A DNA stretch of 64,000 bases from Thysanoteuthis rhombus (Eukaryota; Mollusca; Cephalopoda; Oegopsida; Thysanoteuthidae). The first letter of the stretch is position 1; every line of letters starts with the position of its first letter. Where the stretch lies: NCBI GenBank assembly GCA_963457665.1, contig OY735219.1, forward strand, positions 41,592,477-41,656,476, read 5' to 3'. The position numbers and the translations under genes are program-made. Below the pieces are notes generated by a model. That model did not search any database, was not told the origin of the DNA, and saw nothing but the letters and a program-made list of their open reading frames with translations. Below, piece by piece: positions 13,194 through 24,725 of this stretch.

Positions 13194-13243
13194 GTTGATG
13201 TTGATTAACTGTGTTCATTACTGCTGCCACACACCTCTTCATT
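13194..13243 (+). other. candidate 50-bp non-coding leader exon
   Basis: A long pyrimidine tract ending TTTATTTCTTGTCAG (acceptor at 13193) and a consensus donor GTAAGTG at 13244 bracket exactly 50 bases. If joined to the coding exon at 17854 it would start a short upstream ORF (ATG at 13198) of about 22 codons that ends before the main ATG, which could damp translation. Only splice-site quality supports it. Confidence 0.4.
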
Positions 13244-13635
13244 GTAAGTGTTATTCGTATTTTATTTTTTGAAGTTACTTTCTTAGATCATTTGGTAATT
13301 TTTTTTACAAGATCCACAAAATATAAGTATGAGAGCTTGAAAGTACAAAATATGTTCTTTTAAATAAAAATCTTGAAATGATAAACTGTATAATAATCAA
13401 CACACATGAGTATGTGTCAGTTTCTTCTTAACATCCCTGAAGTAATCTATACCAAATATATTTATTTATTCATTATGATAGTTTCTGTATAAGATTTTTC
13501 TAGATTATTATAGAAAATGAACAAAGCTGGCTGCTGTAGGATCAAATTACTACTTTTATTCCTACTCAAGATGATTACTGCAACTTTTATATAGTATATA
13601 TAATAAATAGATTTGTTGAAAAAAATAAGGCTTGT

Positions 13636-13850
13636 CAGTTTAGCTCAGATGGTAAGATAACCATCTTGCAATCACTTGGTTGTGGTTTCAAATAACAGTG
13701 AGAAAATGTTAAATTTATGTATAGGTTCAGTTTAATATGACATGATAGACAAACAATGAAAAATTTACCCCCTTTGTTAGTTGAGGATTGGTCTTGTTGT
13801 TCCAGGGAAAAATAAAGTCAACTTGGACTGGAATTTGATCTTGTATTAAC
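13636..13850 (+). mobile_element. tRNA-derived SINE head and body
   Basis: TTTAGCTCAGATGGTAAGA is a very good tRNA A box, and TGTGGTTTCAAATAAC sits where a decayed B box would be, about 40 bases on. A related head on the minus strand near 47.3 kb supports a repeat rather than a tRNA gene. The 3' end is estimated. Confidence 0.55.
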
Positions 13851-14639
13851 AGCAGGAAAAAATTAGTGATTAGGGAAAAGAAATAGAGTATAAGTTATCC
13901 CTTGCCATTCACAGGGTTGGTGGGGGTGCGAAAGCACTAAATCTGTGAATAATTTTTGCTGACCCCCTTCTTTCCAGTCCCCCCAAAATCATAGATCTTG
14001 TACCATCAACCTTTTAATAAACAAACACTTTACCATTCCTAAATTGTAAGTGTACCAATAAATAAATGAATACAGCAGAAAAATAGGAAAGATTCCCCCC
14101 GAATATTCCCTTCAAATTATTCAAGACTACACCATGACTCATTGAAACCGCGAATTGAGAACCCATGAATGGCCAGGTATAACTATTGCTTTTCATGGAT
14201 TCATAGTTTATACATTGCTGACATTTTTATTTATTCATTTTTGAGGTATTTAATTCTTTTTAGAAAGGTATTATGTTGATAATTCTCAAGTACAATTCTT
14301 TGTGTTCAGTGGTTATTTTATTTCTTATTGGTGCTCCCAAAACACTGCCTTTCTAGGTATGACTTAATCCAAGTAAACTTTATGTATGAAATTTGAAATG
14401 AATCCAGACAAATGTCCACATTTATTTTTTATATCTAGTTTTAACTAATGGTAATGCTGTTCTCTTGGTGGTGTTTCAACGTGTAATATATATGCTTATA
14501 GCTGTTATCAGCTTCAATCTTTTCTGCATTTTCTTGTTACCAACTGTGATTATTGAGCAGTGATACATTTTGCTGTCAAAAGATTTTATTGAAAGTGTTT
14601 TGTATTCTTTACATTCAAGTATTTCATAACCATTTTATC

Positions 14640-14900
14640 ATTCCTGTTAAGTTGATACACAAACCTTTCAACTCCGTCTTTTCAGAGTCGGCACATTTTT
14701 AATGAATCCAACGCTAGTGATGTAATAATATCTTCTGACTCCATCACTGCAATTGCGATTCCACAGTCTTGGCTGTGGAGTTGGTACACAAAATTTTTCA
14801 ACTCCGACTGACTTTTCACAATCAGCACGTTTTTACTTACTTTGCTTCCGAATCCGATTCCACTGCCAAAGATTTTGATAGAGATGTTCTTTTGCATTGA
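14640..14900 (-). repeat. duplicated repeat with CAACTCCG blocks
   Basis: Two diverged direct copies, each with T(G)GTACACAAA...TCAACTCCG followed by CA(C/G)CAC(A/G)TTTTTA, lie about 130 bases apart. Read on the minus strand they carry GGAGTCGG-like blocks. The 71-residue open frame across it is not a recognised protein. Confidence 0.5.
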
Positions 14901-15399
14901 AATGCAAAGATTAAGCTTAATCTTTTAGTCAGTATCAAATGATACTCGTAACAGTGGTTAGTGTTAAAATAGTTATTTCCTACAAATTCTTAATGGTGTC
15001 TGTTTTATTACTATAATGTTCTCTATGAGTAAACCCAAGTTTTATCCTATGATACATGATATTTTAACTTTGCCAGTAAGTGATGCGTAAGAAAACTGAG
15101 AGCTGAAATTAAAATCATATTGGCATGGTGTGATTGATCGAAATTGGTGAAAATTTGTGAAGATAAAGGATTGATGACAAATTCACTTATGAATGAAACA
15201 AAGTTTGTTGAAATATTAATCACTAATTGTTTACTTTATCTTGTTTGATTGTTTTACCCAGGTTCGGCGGAAGGTTTTCATGTGTCCTAGGCGAGACTTT
15301 AGTTTAGAACGTGCCCCTAGGACCTTTGTACTCTGAGCAACCACTTAAGTTCACCTAGCCAAATAATTTTACAAAAGCTTTAATACACGCAACTTTAGC

Positions 15400-15432
<33 letters not shown>

Positions 15433-15936
15433 CAAGCAGCATTGTTATAAGAAAAACTGATCATTGTTCCTGTTATTAGTGCAATCAGTATGCAACTGAT
15501 AATTCCATGCCTACTTTCTAAAGCTCTTATTTAACAGGTGTTTTACTCACTGTCTAATTTTAGACTTGTAAAAAACTTATATAATATTCTTACAAGAACA
15601 AATTGTTGGTATGCATTGGTATTACACAGTACTTGAGTGAATGTCTAATAAATCTGCATTCCACACTAACTTGTTCTGAAATTTTAGAACAACAAAATTT
15701 AACCACAAAGATTATTTTATACTCTTCATTAGTGTTCTTTTTTTTAATCATTTTCTTCTCACTCTTCTGCTTTGAGTTTATCTAAGAATAAGCTTCAGTG
15801 CCTTGTTTGTGTCAAAACATAAATTATCTTGTTATTTTCTTCCTAATCCTCATTATACCATATAGTATTATTTTTAGATGTGTCTATGCATCTCTATAAG
15901 ACACTTTCTGGTTGGTCAGTTCTAATTATGTTAGAT

Positions 15937-16225
15937 ATCAATTTTCTTAGCAGTATCATGTTGGATTGATATGAAACAGTCTAGACCTTCAGATGAACCA
16001 TCCTTATCTTCCTCTTCCTCCTCCTCATGCTACTGCTGTTGCAACTAGTAATGTTAAATATCAATTTACTCAGCCATATCATGTTAGATTATGAAACCTG
16101 ATCCAGACCTTTGGGTGAACGTCCTCATCTTCTTCCTCCACCTCCTACCACAATTAGTAATGCTGCTATTACTACCACTGCCACCACAACTAGTAATGCT
16201 ACTACTACTACTACTACTACTTTGT
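15937..16225. repeat. tandem duplication of about 125 bp with triplet tracts
   Basis: Two diverged copies, each with TATCAATTT(A/T)CT(T/C)AG...TATCATGTT(A/G)GATT, then a CCT/CTT-rich tract and a CAA(C/T)TAGTAATG block. The second ends in (CTA)n. Local duplication and triplet expansion. Confidence 0.6.
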
Positions 16226-16864
16226 TTAGAATCTCTTTGAAATATGGATGCAAGGATGGTGGAGGCATCATTGTTTAATATCTATTTTATTTTAAAAACT
16301 TTCTTAAGAAGACATGTCCTAAATATAGAACTATCATGATTGGACAAATTTTACTATCCATCTGAAAACTAATAAATGTCTTCCTGAATTTATTTGTGCA
16401 TATATATATATATATATATATATCAGTAAGTCTGTAGCCTAATGATGGAAAAGCATTTGTTTCACTCTGTTAATATTTATTTTTCAACATGATATCCTTC
16501 TTTGACAATGCTGTAAGCTAGTTCTATGTAATTTTCAGTAAAGTGATGAAAAGAATTAGGATTTTAAACTATTTTTCATAAAAAAACAAACTTTGTATAA
16601 TGACTGAAATTATATCAGAGAACTGGCTTCAATTTCCAGATTTTTTTTTGATTATCTACTTGATGAGAATGATGATTATTGTATAGACTATTTTGTTGAT
16701 TTTTATTTAAGATTTCTTGCATCAGTAGGAAATTATGAATCACACCCACTGATATATGCTTTTTTTTTTTACCTTGTAAATTGAACAGTAATGAGGGTGA
16801 TAAAATTGGGCTTGAAGAAAATACTACCAGTATGGTTCGAACCATAAATTAATGATTTAAAAAA

Positions 16865-17040
16865 AAAAAATAAGCATGAATGCTGCTGGACACAAATCAA
16901 GGGATCAATTTAGCATGAACTTACTTTGTAAATTGAACCCCTCCACTAAAAACTTATTTTGGAGGGGGATTTAAAAAAAAAAACAAAAACATTTTTCCTA
17001 CTTGTTGAGGGGAGTGTGAGCGCAGATATATAGATAAATA
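16865..17040 (+). repeat. dispersed repeat family A, copy 3 (partial)
   Basis: Contains ACACAAATCAAGGGATCAAT and TTAGCATGAACTTAC blocks in the same order as the other copies but lacks the GTGATCAATG start. It ends in a run of A residues. Confidence 0.6.
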
Positions 17041-17853
17041 GATCTAAAAAAATTTGCATATATGCTGTGGACACATTATACTGTGGGATCGCTTACAATG
17101 CAGTTCGAACATGGACCGTTAAATTTGGCTCTCAAAATAATAGCTAAATACTAAAATAGAAATACCCTCACAGAATCAGGTTACACCAACTGTAAAGAAG
17201 AAATGAATTAGACAAAAACATTTGAGTCGTTAATAAACAAAATTCCTCATTGTCCTTTTCCCCATTTATCTGTCACTAGAAAGATCACTTATGTATTGTC
17301 AAAATCCTTCTCTAAATGCTCACCGCATTTATACTTGAGTTTTGTCACAATTTAAATTTTTTAAAACTTTTGTTTCTGTCTTACTGTCATGATAGAGTCA
17401 CACTACCCCACAGTTTGCTCTTCATCTCTGCATGAATTACGAGGGTCAGTCTTGAAGAAGTTAGTGGGAGGTCTGGACTTGCAGTGAACATTACCATAGG
17501 ATTTTTTTACAAAAAATGATATTTCATTTATTGTTGTGCTTGTATTTTAATAGGTGAATAGATGCTTTTTGTTTTGTTTTTTAGGTTGGTAAAAATAGAA
17601 ATTTGTTACCACGTGGACTAACTTATAATGTGGTTGAAAATTATGGACCCTCCCACTTTTGCATTATAACAGGTCAACAGTGTATTATTTTAGCTGGTAA
17701 ATCTAAAAGATGTTATGTAGGAATATATCTTATGCATAAATATTTCAAAATTTAGAATGAAATATGTAGCAAAATTACTAAAATGTTGTAATGATTGTAT
17801 TCTGTTGTCTTCATTTATTGATAACAAAATTTTTTTCTTCTTTCTCATTTCAG

Positions 17854-17959
17854 TCAATGTGGTAATGCCAGTTTGAAAATATTACCAATCAATGTGAGTA
17901 AGTTGACTTGCATCTGGTGATCTTATTTACAGCTGGAGTTAGCATTTATCGCTCCAGTG
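17854..17959 (+). other. 5' leader part of the zinc-finger coding exon
   Basis: A good splice acceptor (pyrimidine-rich tract ending TTTCTCATTTCAG) ends at 17853, so the coding exon probably begins at 17854 and the leader is spliced from upstream. A second possible acceptor (TCTTATTTACAG) ends at 17932. A donor-like GTGAGTA at 17894 between them would leave only 39 bases as an intron, so the two acceptors are more likely alternatives than a true intron. Confidence 0.6.
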
Positions 17960-20690
17960 ATGGACCATGGAAAATATGACAATGACCTGCAACAAAATGC
18001 AAATAATAATTATGCTCGCTGTCCACTGCCTCCGATAGGCAAACTGCAATCACCTGTGCAAAACATAGATACTAATGCAACCAATAAAGATGCCAGTAGC
18101 AGGTTTTCTGTAACCAGTGAGAAGAACAACAGTTTACCTGTTGCAAGCAAGTTGAATAATTCAGTCTCCAATGGCAGTGGTCCAGTTGTCAAGCCTGACG
18201 GAGCTGCACCCCCAAGGGGTAACAGTTACCTCAGGATGTACTCGGCAACATCACAATACAAAGCCTCTGGCAATAATAGCCTCTGGCATCAACCACAACA
18301 ACAACAACAACAACAACAGCAGCAGCAGCAGCAGACACCAGCAATCAACTCTCATGGATCTCCACAAGATGGCCAGCAGCAGCAGCAGCAGCAGCAAGAT
18401 GAAGAAGAACTTGACGATTTGAATGAAGAACCCACCAACAGTACTACCAGCGGAGGTGATGGCGATAACGGGGATGGAAAAGGAAATAGTGAAGGTGGAG
18501 GCAGTGGAGGGGCTGGTGGTAGTGCTGGAACCACAGACAAAAGTGGGGGCAGCTCTGGGCTCAGCTTGAAAGAGAGAGAAAGCATTTATGAGTGGTCATT
18601 CGATGAGCCTGAAGAGAGCAACCAGCCCTACAAAACCAAATACCAGCTGTTCTCACACCTGCGCCGCAGCAATGTCGACCGCCCATACAAGTGCTTGCAC
18701 TGTGAAAAGTGCTTTGCTACCACGTCGCATCTCAAGTCCCACTTGCGAACGCACACTGGAGAGAAACCGCACCGTTGCCACAAGTGTCCACGTGCTTTCT
18801 CAGAGCAGTCGTCATTGAAGCGCCACCTGCGCTTGCACAGTGGAGAACGTCCTTACGTGTGTGTCTACTGTTCGGAGGCTTTTTATAACCAAACCTCGCT
18901 CAAGAATCACCTTGCAAAGCATACAGGGGACAAACCATATAAGTGTGTCCAATGCCAAAAGTCATTTATTCATGCCTCTCATCTCAAATCACATTTGCGC
19001 ACCCACACTGGTGAAAAACCTTTTGTGTGTATTGAATGCAACAGGTCATTCTCGGAGCGAACCTCTCTACGTCGACACATGCGTATCCACACTGATGAAA
19101 AGCCCTACGCCTGTGCAGAGTGTGGTAAAGCATTCCACAACCAGTCCTCCCTCAAGTACCATATCACTAGTCACAACCCATCGAAAAATATCCAAGATAG
19201 AACGTCTACTGGCAATGGAGTTGCGGATGAAGAGGAAGCAGGTGATAACGAGGCTGGAAACAAACCTAAGAAGTCCGCTAGCGCTGCTCGTTCGGCTACA
19301 GCAAAGAAAGGCGCATTTAAGTGTAGTGAGTGCAATAAAACTTTCCCCACTGAAGCCACGCTGAAAAGACACTCTACGCTGCATTCAGGCGAACGCCCTT
19401 TCAAATGCACTCAGTGTGGCAAGGGTTTTTTCCGTCAGGTAGGATTGCAACAGCACGAGCGAACCCACACTGGGGAGAAGCCATATCTGTGCGTGCATTG
19501 TGGCAAAAAATTCTCCCAACATTCTGGTCTTAAGCGGCATCTACGAATCCACACGGGAGTCCGGCCACATCAGTGTCCCCATTGTGAAAAGGCATTCTGC
19601 GAACTTTCGTCCCTCAAGAACCACGTTGCCACTACTCATTCTGCTGGTGATTCAGAACAACCGCAGGAGTTATGGCACTGCACCTATTGTACAGATAGTT
19701 TCCAAGAAGAAATAGCTCTTCAACGCCATATGAACTCTGTTCACACTGCTGACGAAAATGCACCAAAAGAGAAGTCCATGGAAGAAGAGCCCACACCACA
19801 AAAAGTACAAGAGAGCCCAGGGTTAATTCAGACCTTCAAGTGTAATCACTGTTCCAAGATCTTCACACAAGCTCCTCTCCTACGTGACCATATTGCCAAC
19901 GTCCATGCAAAAAGCACTCCCGCTGGAGCCAACAACGCGCTGCAGGCAAATCTCAAAGTATCGTGCACCTGCGTCCACTGTGGCAAGACATTCAGTCATC
20001 GCAGATCATTGCAGCGGCATGTCCGCATTCATACAGGAGAAAATCTTTACAAGTGTAATCAATGTGGAAAAATGTTCTGCCAAAAGTCATCTTATGAATA
20101 CCACATCACAATTCACTCGGACATCAAGCCATATGTTTGTGTCACCTGCGGTAAGGGGTTTGCACATCAGTACGGACTGCACCGACATGTGCGCACGCAC
20201 GCTGCTGCTGTTGCTGCTGAAGATGCGGCAAACAATGTCCCATCTCTCAACAACGATAACAACAATGATGATGAAGATGATGATGATGATGACGACGAGG
20301 ATGACAATGATGACGAAGAGGAGGAGAATAATAACGATGAAGAAGATGACGACGATGATGATGAAGACGACGACGATGATGATGATGAAGAGGAACAAGA
20401 ACAAGCTACATCCAATGATGCCGCATCGCCCTCAACGACAAGTAGCACCGCCATGACAGTCGCTTCTTACTGCCATCAGCAGTCGACAACTCCTCTGCCA
20501 ACCATAGCCGAAATGACACCAGTGACTACTTCTGCTCAGCAGCCCCAACATCCTCACACGCATCACCATCACCATCACCACCACCACCACCATCATCATC
20601 ACCAGCAACACCATCATCAACAGCAGCAGCAGCAGCAGCAATCCCATCCACAACAACAACAACAACAACAACAACAACCACAATCCCATC

Positions 20691-20721
<31 letters not shown>

Positions 20722-20833
20722 GCAACAAGCTAGCCTGCATACTCAACACACACATCACCCACATCAACAACATGTTGGTTTTGGTGTTTCCCATCAGGCC
20801 CCTGCAGAACATCATTCCCAGCATGCTTGCTGA
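17960..20833 (+). CDS. C2H2 zinc-finger protein, 15 fingers, with acidic and His/Gln-rich tail
   Basis: A probable nuclear DNA-binding transcription regulator of 957 residues, wholly in one exon. The open frame can be read from a GTG at 17957, but the ATG at 17960 is the likely start: it has G at -3 and +4, and an in-frame TGA lies at 17918. Low-complexity N-terminus with two Gln runs (about residues 113-125 and 138-147) and a Gly/Ser-rich stretch. Fingers 1-6 at 243-405, joined mostly by TGEKP-type linkers; a spacer at 406-452 with DEEE and a basic KPKK...AKKG segment that may be a nuclear localisation signal; fingers 7-10 at 453-560; single fingers at 572-595 and 626-649; fingers 13-15 at 669-747. 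All fifteen keep C-x2-C and paired His. An acidic run at 766-816, a His run from 868 and Gln runs follow. Before finger 1 lies a half finger lacking the Cys pair. No KRAB, SCAN, BTB or ZAD domain is seen. Membership in the cephalopod zinc-finger expansion is inferred; I do not recognise a named orthologue. Confidence 0.95.
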
Positions 20834-21138
20834 TTGTTTAAGATAGAAATAGAAAAAAAAGAAATATTAAATTGAAAAACAAGAGACACCACAAAAAAAT
20901 GCCCGTTCAGTTTGATATAAATTTATTCATTCATCCATTCAACAATCCACTTTTTCTGGCAAAATTCTGATCCTGCAATTAAGTTGTATGATGTCTTGCT
21001 TTTTTAACATGTAAAAGTAAAAATCTAATTCATTTTAAAACCGAATGTAAGAAACTGATTATTTTCCATCATGAAGATGATAGAATCGTGCAAGTTCGAA
21101 TCTTCTCATCCAGTTTTTAAATGGTGGAAAGTTAGTGT

Positions 21139-21144
21139 AATAAA
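21139..21144 (+). terminator. AATAAA poly(A) signal, proximal
   Basis: AATAAA about 305 bases after the zinc-finger stop codon, followed by a T-rich stretch. A plausible proximal polyadenylation signal in AT-rich sequence, where chance matches are common. Confidence 0.4.
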
Positions 21145-21754
21145 TCCATTTTTTGTGAATCGGTACTTACAGACCATGTATATATTTCCTGTTTTAGATA
21201 AAATTTTGTCTCTATGGATATTTTAGGTAACTTATTGTACCTGACTAGCTTCTTGGTTCATCTCTGTGATAAGACACTAAAAAATGAATTTACTGACTCA
21301 AATCTGCTTCCATAGTATCTTAAATGCTTACATTACTTGAATGCATGTCTGAAAATTACCTTTAACATGTTATGCAAGGTGCATTGTGATAGTCATAGAG
21401 CTTACATCCTTCTCAAAGCATCAATGGAATTTGCAATCAGAATTATGCTGGGAACAGAATTTATATTCAGTGGAACTGGGAGCTTCGTGGTTTGATCATT
21501 TCCAAACTTTTTTTATTGATATATTGTCAAGCTGTAAATAACTCTTTAAAACTCTTATCAAAATATGTCAATTGATGAAGCTCTAGTTGTATTTAAGGGA
21601 CAGATTGGTTTCCATCATTATGTGCATGAGTTCATGTTAAATATAGGGAAGGGGTAAATATATATATATATGTGTATATACGTATATATACTTGGCTATC
21701 CAAAAGAATTTTAGTTTCACACACAAAAGGGCACTGCTGATTTAAAACTGGCAA

Positions 21755-21760
21755 AATAAA
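21755..21760 (+). terminator. AATAAA poly(A) signal, distal
   Basis: A second AATAAA about 920 bases after the stop and just before the mariner relics begin. It would give a 3' UTR of about 0.95 kb. Confidence 0.35.
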
Positions 21761-21869
21761 AGATTAAAGATGTGGCAGAAAAACTGAATATTTGATGGGT
21801 TTTCACAAATTTCCTTGAGAGGAAAGCATAAATGCTTGTGGGATTTGCAGATTACTCCGTTTTTGAATT

Positions 21870-22625
21870 TTAGGTATAAAAAATCTTAGCCTGTCTAGAT
21901 AGTAATGAGACTGTGTAAAAATCTTTATTATCAGCTTGATTACATATCAACTCTATCTCCCTCAAAATAGTTTCCTTTAGGAACCACACATCGATCGGGA
22001 TGTTCCTGTTCCCAGAAACAATGCTGGAAGTCTTCAACTGACACTGCCTTCAATTGGTTTGTCACAACCTGTTAGATGTACTCAACTGTTCTCAAATGGC
22101 AACCACTGAGTTGGGTTTTGATTTTGGGAAACAGGAAATTGTCACAAGGTCAGTGGAATAAGGGGGTTGTGGTACGATAGGAGTACTCTTTTAGTCCAAA
22201 AAACCTTCACAGAGAGTGCAGTGTGATAAGGGACGTTATTGTGATGAAGCATCCAAGAGTCTGTGATCTCAGGCCGGACACAAATGATCCTTTTTCTGTG
22301 TCATCCAAGGACCTCAGGGTAGTAAATTTGGTTGACTGCCTCTCTTTGAGGCTCCTTACTCCCCTGATCTGTGTCTTTGTCTATTTCCTGAACTGTTGCA
22401 AACATCCCACATGACGAACTAACAGAAGGCAGTGTCAGTTGAAGACATCCAACACTCTTTCCAGGGGTGGGAAAGATGTCTCCATTGGGGTGTGGCTTCC
22501 CAAGGAAACTGTTTTGAAAGAGATGAAGTTGATTTGTAATTAGGTTGATAATGAATATTTTTAGACAATCGGTCTTGTTGCTTTCTTGATGGGCCTTGTA
22601 TACCTAACTTGAATTCAGTAATGTT
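21870..22625. mobile_element. two mariner-type relics back to back
   Basis: On the minus strand, 22400 down to 21940, reads a mariner transposase C-terminal half with WMLHHNNVPYHTALSVK, then HCFWEQEHPDRC and KGNYFEGDRVDM before a stop. The second catalytic Asp of the family (LHHDN) is Asn here, and further stops and shifts are present. On the plus strand, 22426-22539 reads the C-terminus of a second copy (KAVSVEDIQHSF, GNCFERDEVDL, stop). Each is followed by a related tail, so two 3' halves lie head to head. Both are dead. Confidence 0.8.
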
Positions 22626-22639
22626 AGAAATCAATGAAA

Positions 22640-24360
22640 TACTTTACATTACAAACAAACACTGAGCAGAATTACCATATATGAAGGCATAAGACCCCCT
22701 TTTTCTTCCCCAAAAATGTTTCAAAAGCTAAATGTAACCTTCCAACCTCATCTTGACTAGAACTTGGGGAGTTAAAAACTGGGTAAAAATAAATGAGAGG
22801 AATTCAGGGGAATACGTTACTTTGAAAATATTTTCTTCTGAAATGAGGCCGGTTTTTGAATGCCATCAAATATGGTCTTGTTATGGTATGTATTATGGAA
22901 GCCCAGTAATGAAAAATTTATTTTTTACTGTTTTATATAGATATTTCAGAGTACATATAGCATTAAATAATTGCTTAAAAAGTGCAACTCCAGAAGTAGT
23001 CAGGTGCAGTATTTTAAATTTGATAAGGTGAAATAGCTTATAATATCTATTAGAATTAAGCTGGTAATGATGATGATTATCACAAAACGACATTTTCTAT
23101 CGCGAGTAGGTTTTTGGAAACCTAATTTTGAAAATTCTACTTATATACTAAAGGAAAGATCGCAAAAAATGTAAAAATGTTCACATTACTACTTAGATCA
23201 TTAAATGTAATTGCTGAGATTTAGTACACTCTTTTCTGTGACTCTGTTCTTTTTTCTTTATTCTTTCCCTATTTTTTTCCATTTTGATATTTTTATTTTG
23301 GTAATATGGTTTTGTCTTGTAGTATGTGTCTTTTAGTCCTCGGTGATAATTGATTGTTTTTCCAAGCAGACTTATGCCTTAACTTCAATTCTTTGATATT
23401 GTTGGCAACAATCAATTTAATTGCATTCAGTTGTTCATCTGTGTAGGCAACTTTTATGTCCCTTACATAATGTTTCTTTAATCATTATATTGCTTTCTCT
23501 GTGCCGTCAGTGCTTTATATTTAACAAGAAACAAAGGACATTTTTTGTTTTTCTTGTTTTCATTTCATCTTTTATCTTTCTCTGCAAAATTTTCTCAAGG
23601 CCATTTCTACCTCTGTTCATGCTTATTTTAGTTACTTATTAATACTTATTCTCTGGTGAATTATTTTATTTTTTAAAAAATTTAGTGTTGACAACAGCAA
23701 TTATAGTCTCTTAAATTAACTGATGACCAAGGTGCAAGTTTTCTGGGGGCCTAAAATATTTTAACTGCAGCTAAAGTGAATATTTTTTAACTCTTAAATC
23801 AATAACTACTGATCAGAATTACCTTTGTCTCAGCTTCTGGTGAATTTCCACTGTCAACAAGAAGTGGTATTAAGCAGTTATGAGATAAATAGAAAATATC
23901 TTGTTAAATTCTGTTGAAATTCAGCTGATGGAAAAACTAAAGAAATAACATGTTATAGATTCAAAGTTCCCAGAAACCATAAAGGGTTCTTTATGAAAAT
24001 ATCTGTTAGAGCATTACAATATTGATTTTTCAATTTACACATTTTTTCATTTTTATATCTTAGAGTTTTAAAAGATAAAAATTAAACCAAAACAACTGCA
24101 ACTGTAATTCAGTCTCTTTCTTGAAAGATAACCTTTTGGTTTTTTATTAATCTTAGAGGTTAGTAATCGTTCTGTTGAAAAATTTATAAGATTTAATGAA
24201 TGCAGTTTGGCTAAAAAGAAATTTGGTAATCTATTTTATAGGCGTAAAAATATGGGAATCAAGAGAGGAACACATTTTCATTTTGTTTGATGATGATTTT
24301 TATCCTTTTTCATCTTTCTTTAGGCTGCGTAATGCATCAACATGTATATTTGTGTGTGTT
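22640..24360. other. no gene seen
   Basis: AT-rich and CpG-poor. The 92-residue open frame at 22753-23031 and others show no motif. Nothing recognisable. Confidence 0.55.
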
Positions 24361-24411
<51 letters not shown>

Positions 24412-24412
24412 T
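24361..24412. repeat. (TA)n microsatellite with GT edges
   Basis: About 21 TA units bounded on both sides by GTGTGTGTTTG-type sequence, so that the flanks are near mirror images. Confidence 0.9.
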
Positions 24413-24667
24413 TGTTTTTGTTCAGAAAGTAATTATATATTTCACTGCTATAAATCATTAGCCCAAATCATCTGGCAGTGTGTTGTTCAAAGTGTAATTC
24501 AAAAAACGCAGATTCGAAAATTTAGGCCTCTGTCATTGATAATGATGGTGATTACATTATTGATGAGTAGTATTTAATTGAACGTCGATGGCATTTTTTT
24601 TTTTTTTTTAATCTCTTTTTTGAAAATATGTATTTACTTTCTGAACACCCTAGTGTATGTATATGTC

Positions 24668-24725
<58 letters not shown>
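24668..24725. repeat. (TA)n microsatellite abutting a Tc1 element
   Basis: Nearly pure TA ending directly at the terminal inverted repeat of the Tc1-like relic. Confidence 0.9.

Larger units (their letters stand above)
13244..17853 (+). other. candidate intron before the coding exon
   Basis: No coding exon recognised. It contains a tRNA-like SINE, a duplicated CAACTCCG-type repeat, a tandem duplication with triplet tracts, short TA arrays (15399-15432 and 16400-16423) and a family A fragment. A CpG-bearing block at 15262-15320 stands out weakly. Confidence 0.4.
20834..21869 (+). other. 3' UTR and 3' flank of the zinc-finger gene
   Basis: AT-rich sequence with no open frame of note. It holds the two poly(A) signals and a short TA/TG microsatellite at 21657-21690. 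The 3' UTR boundary cannot be set from sequence alone. Confidence 0.5.

Noticed and set aside
17894-17932. Mini-intron in the 5' leader
   Set aside because: A 39-bp intron is too short for normal animal splicing; alternative acceptors fit better.
20087-20824. Antisense open frames rich in Ile/Val, Ser or Leu
   Set aside because: Shadows of the acidic, His and Gln codon runs of the zinc-finger gene.
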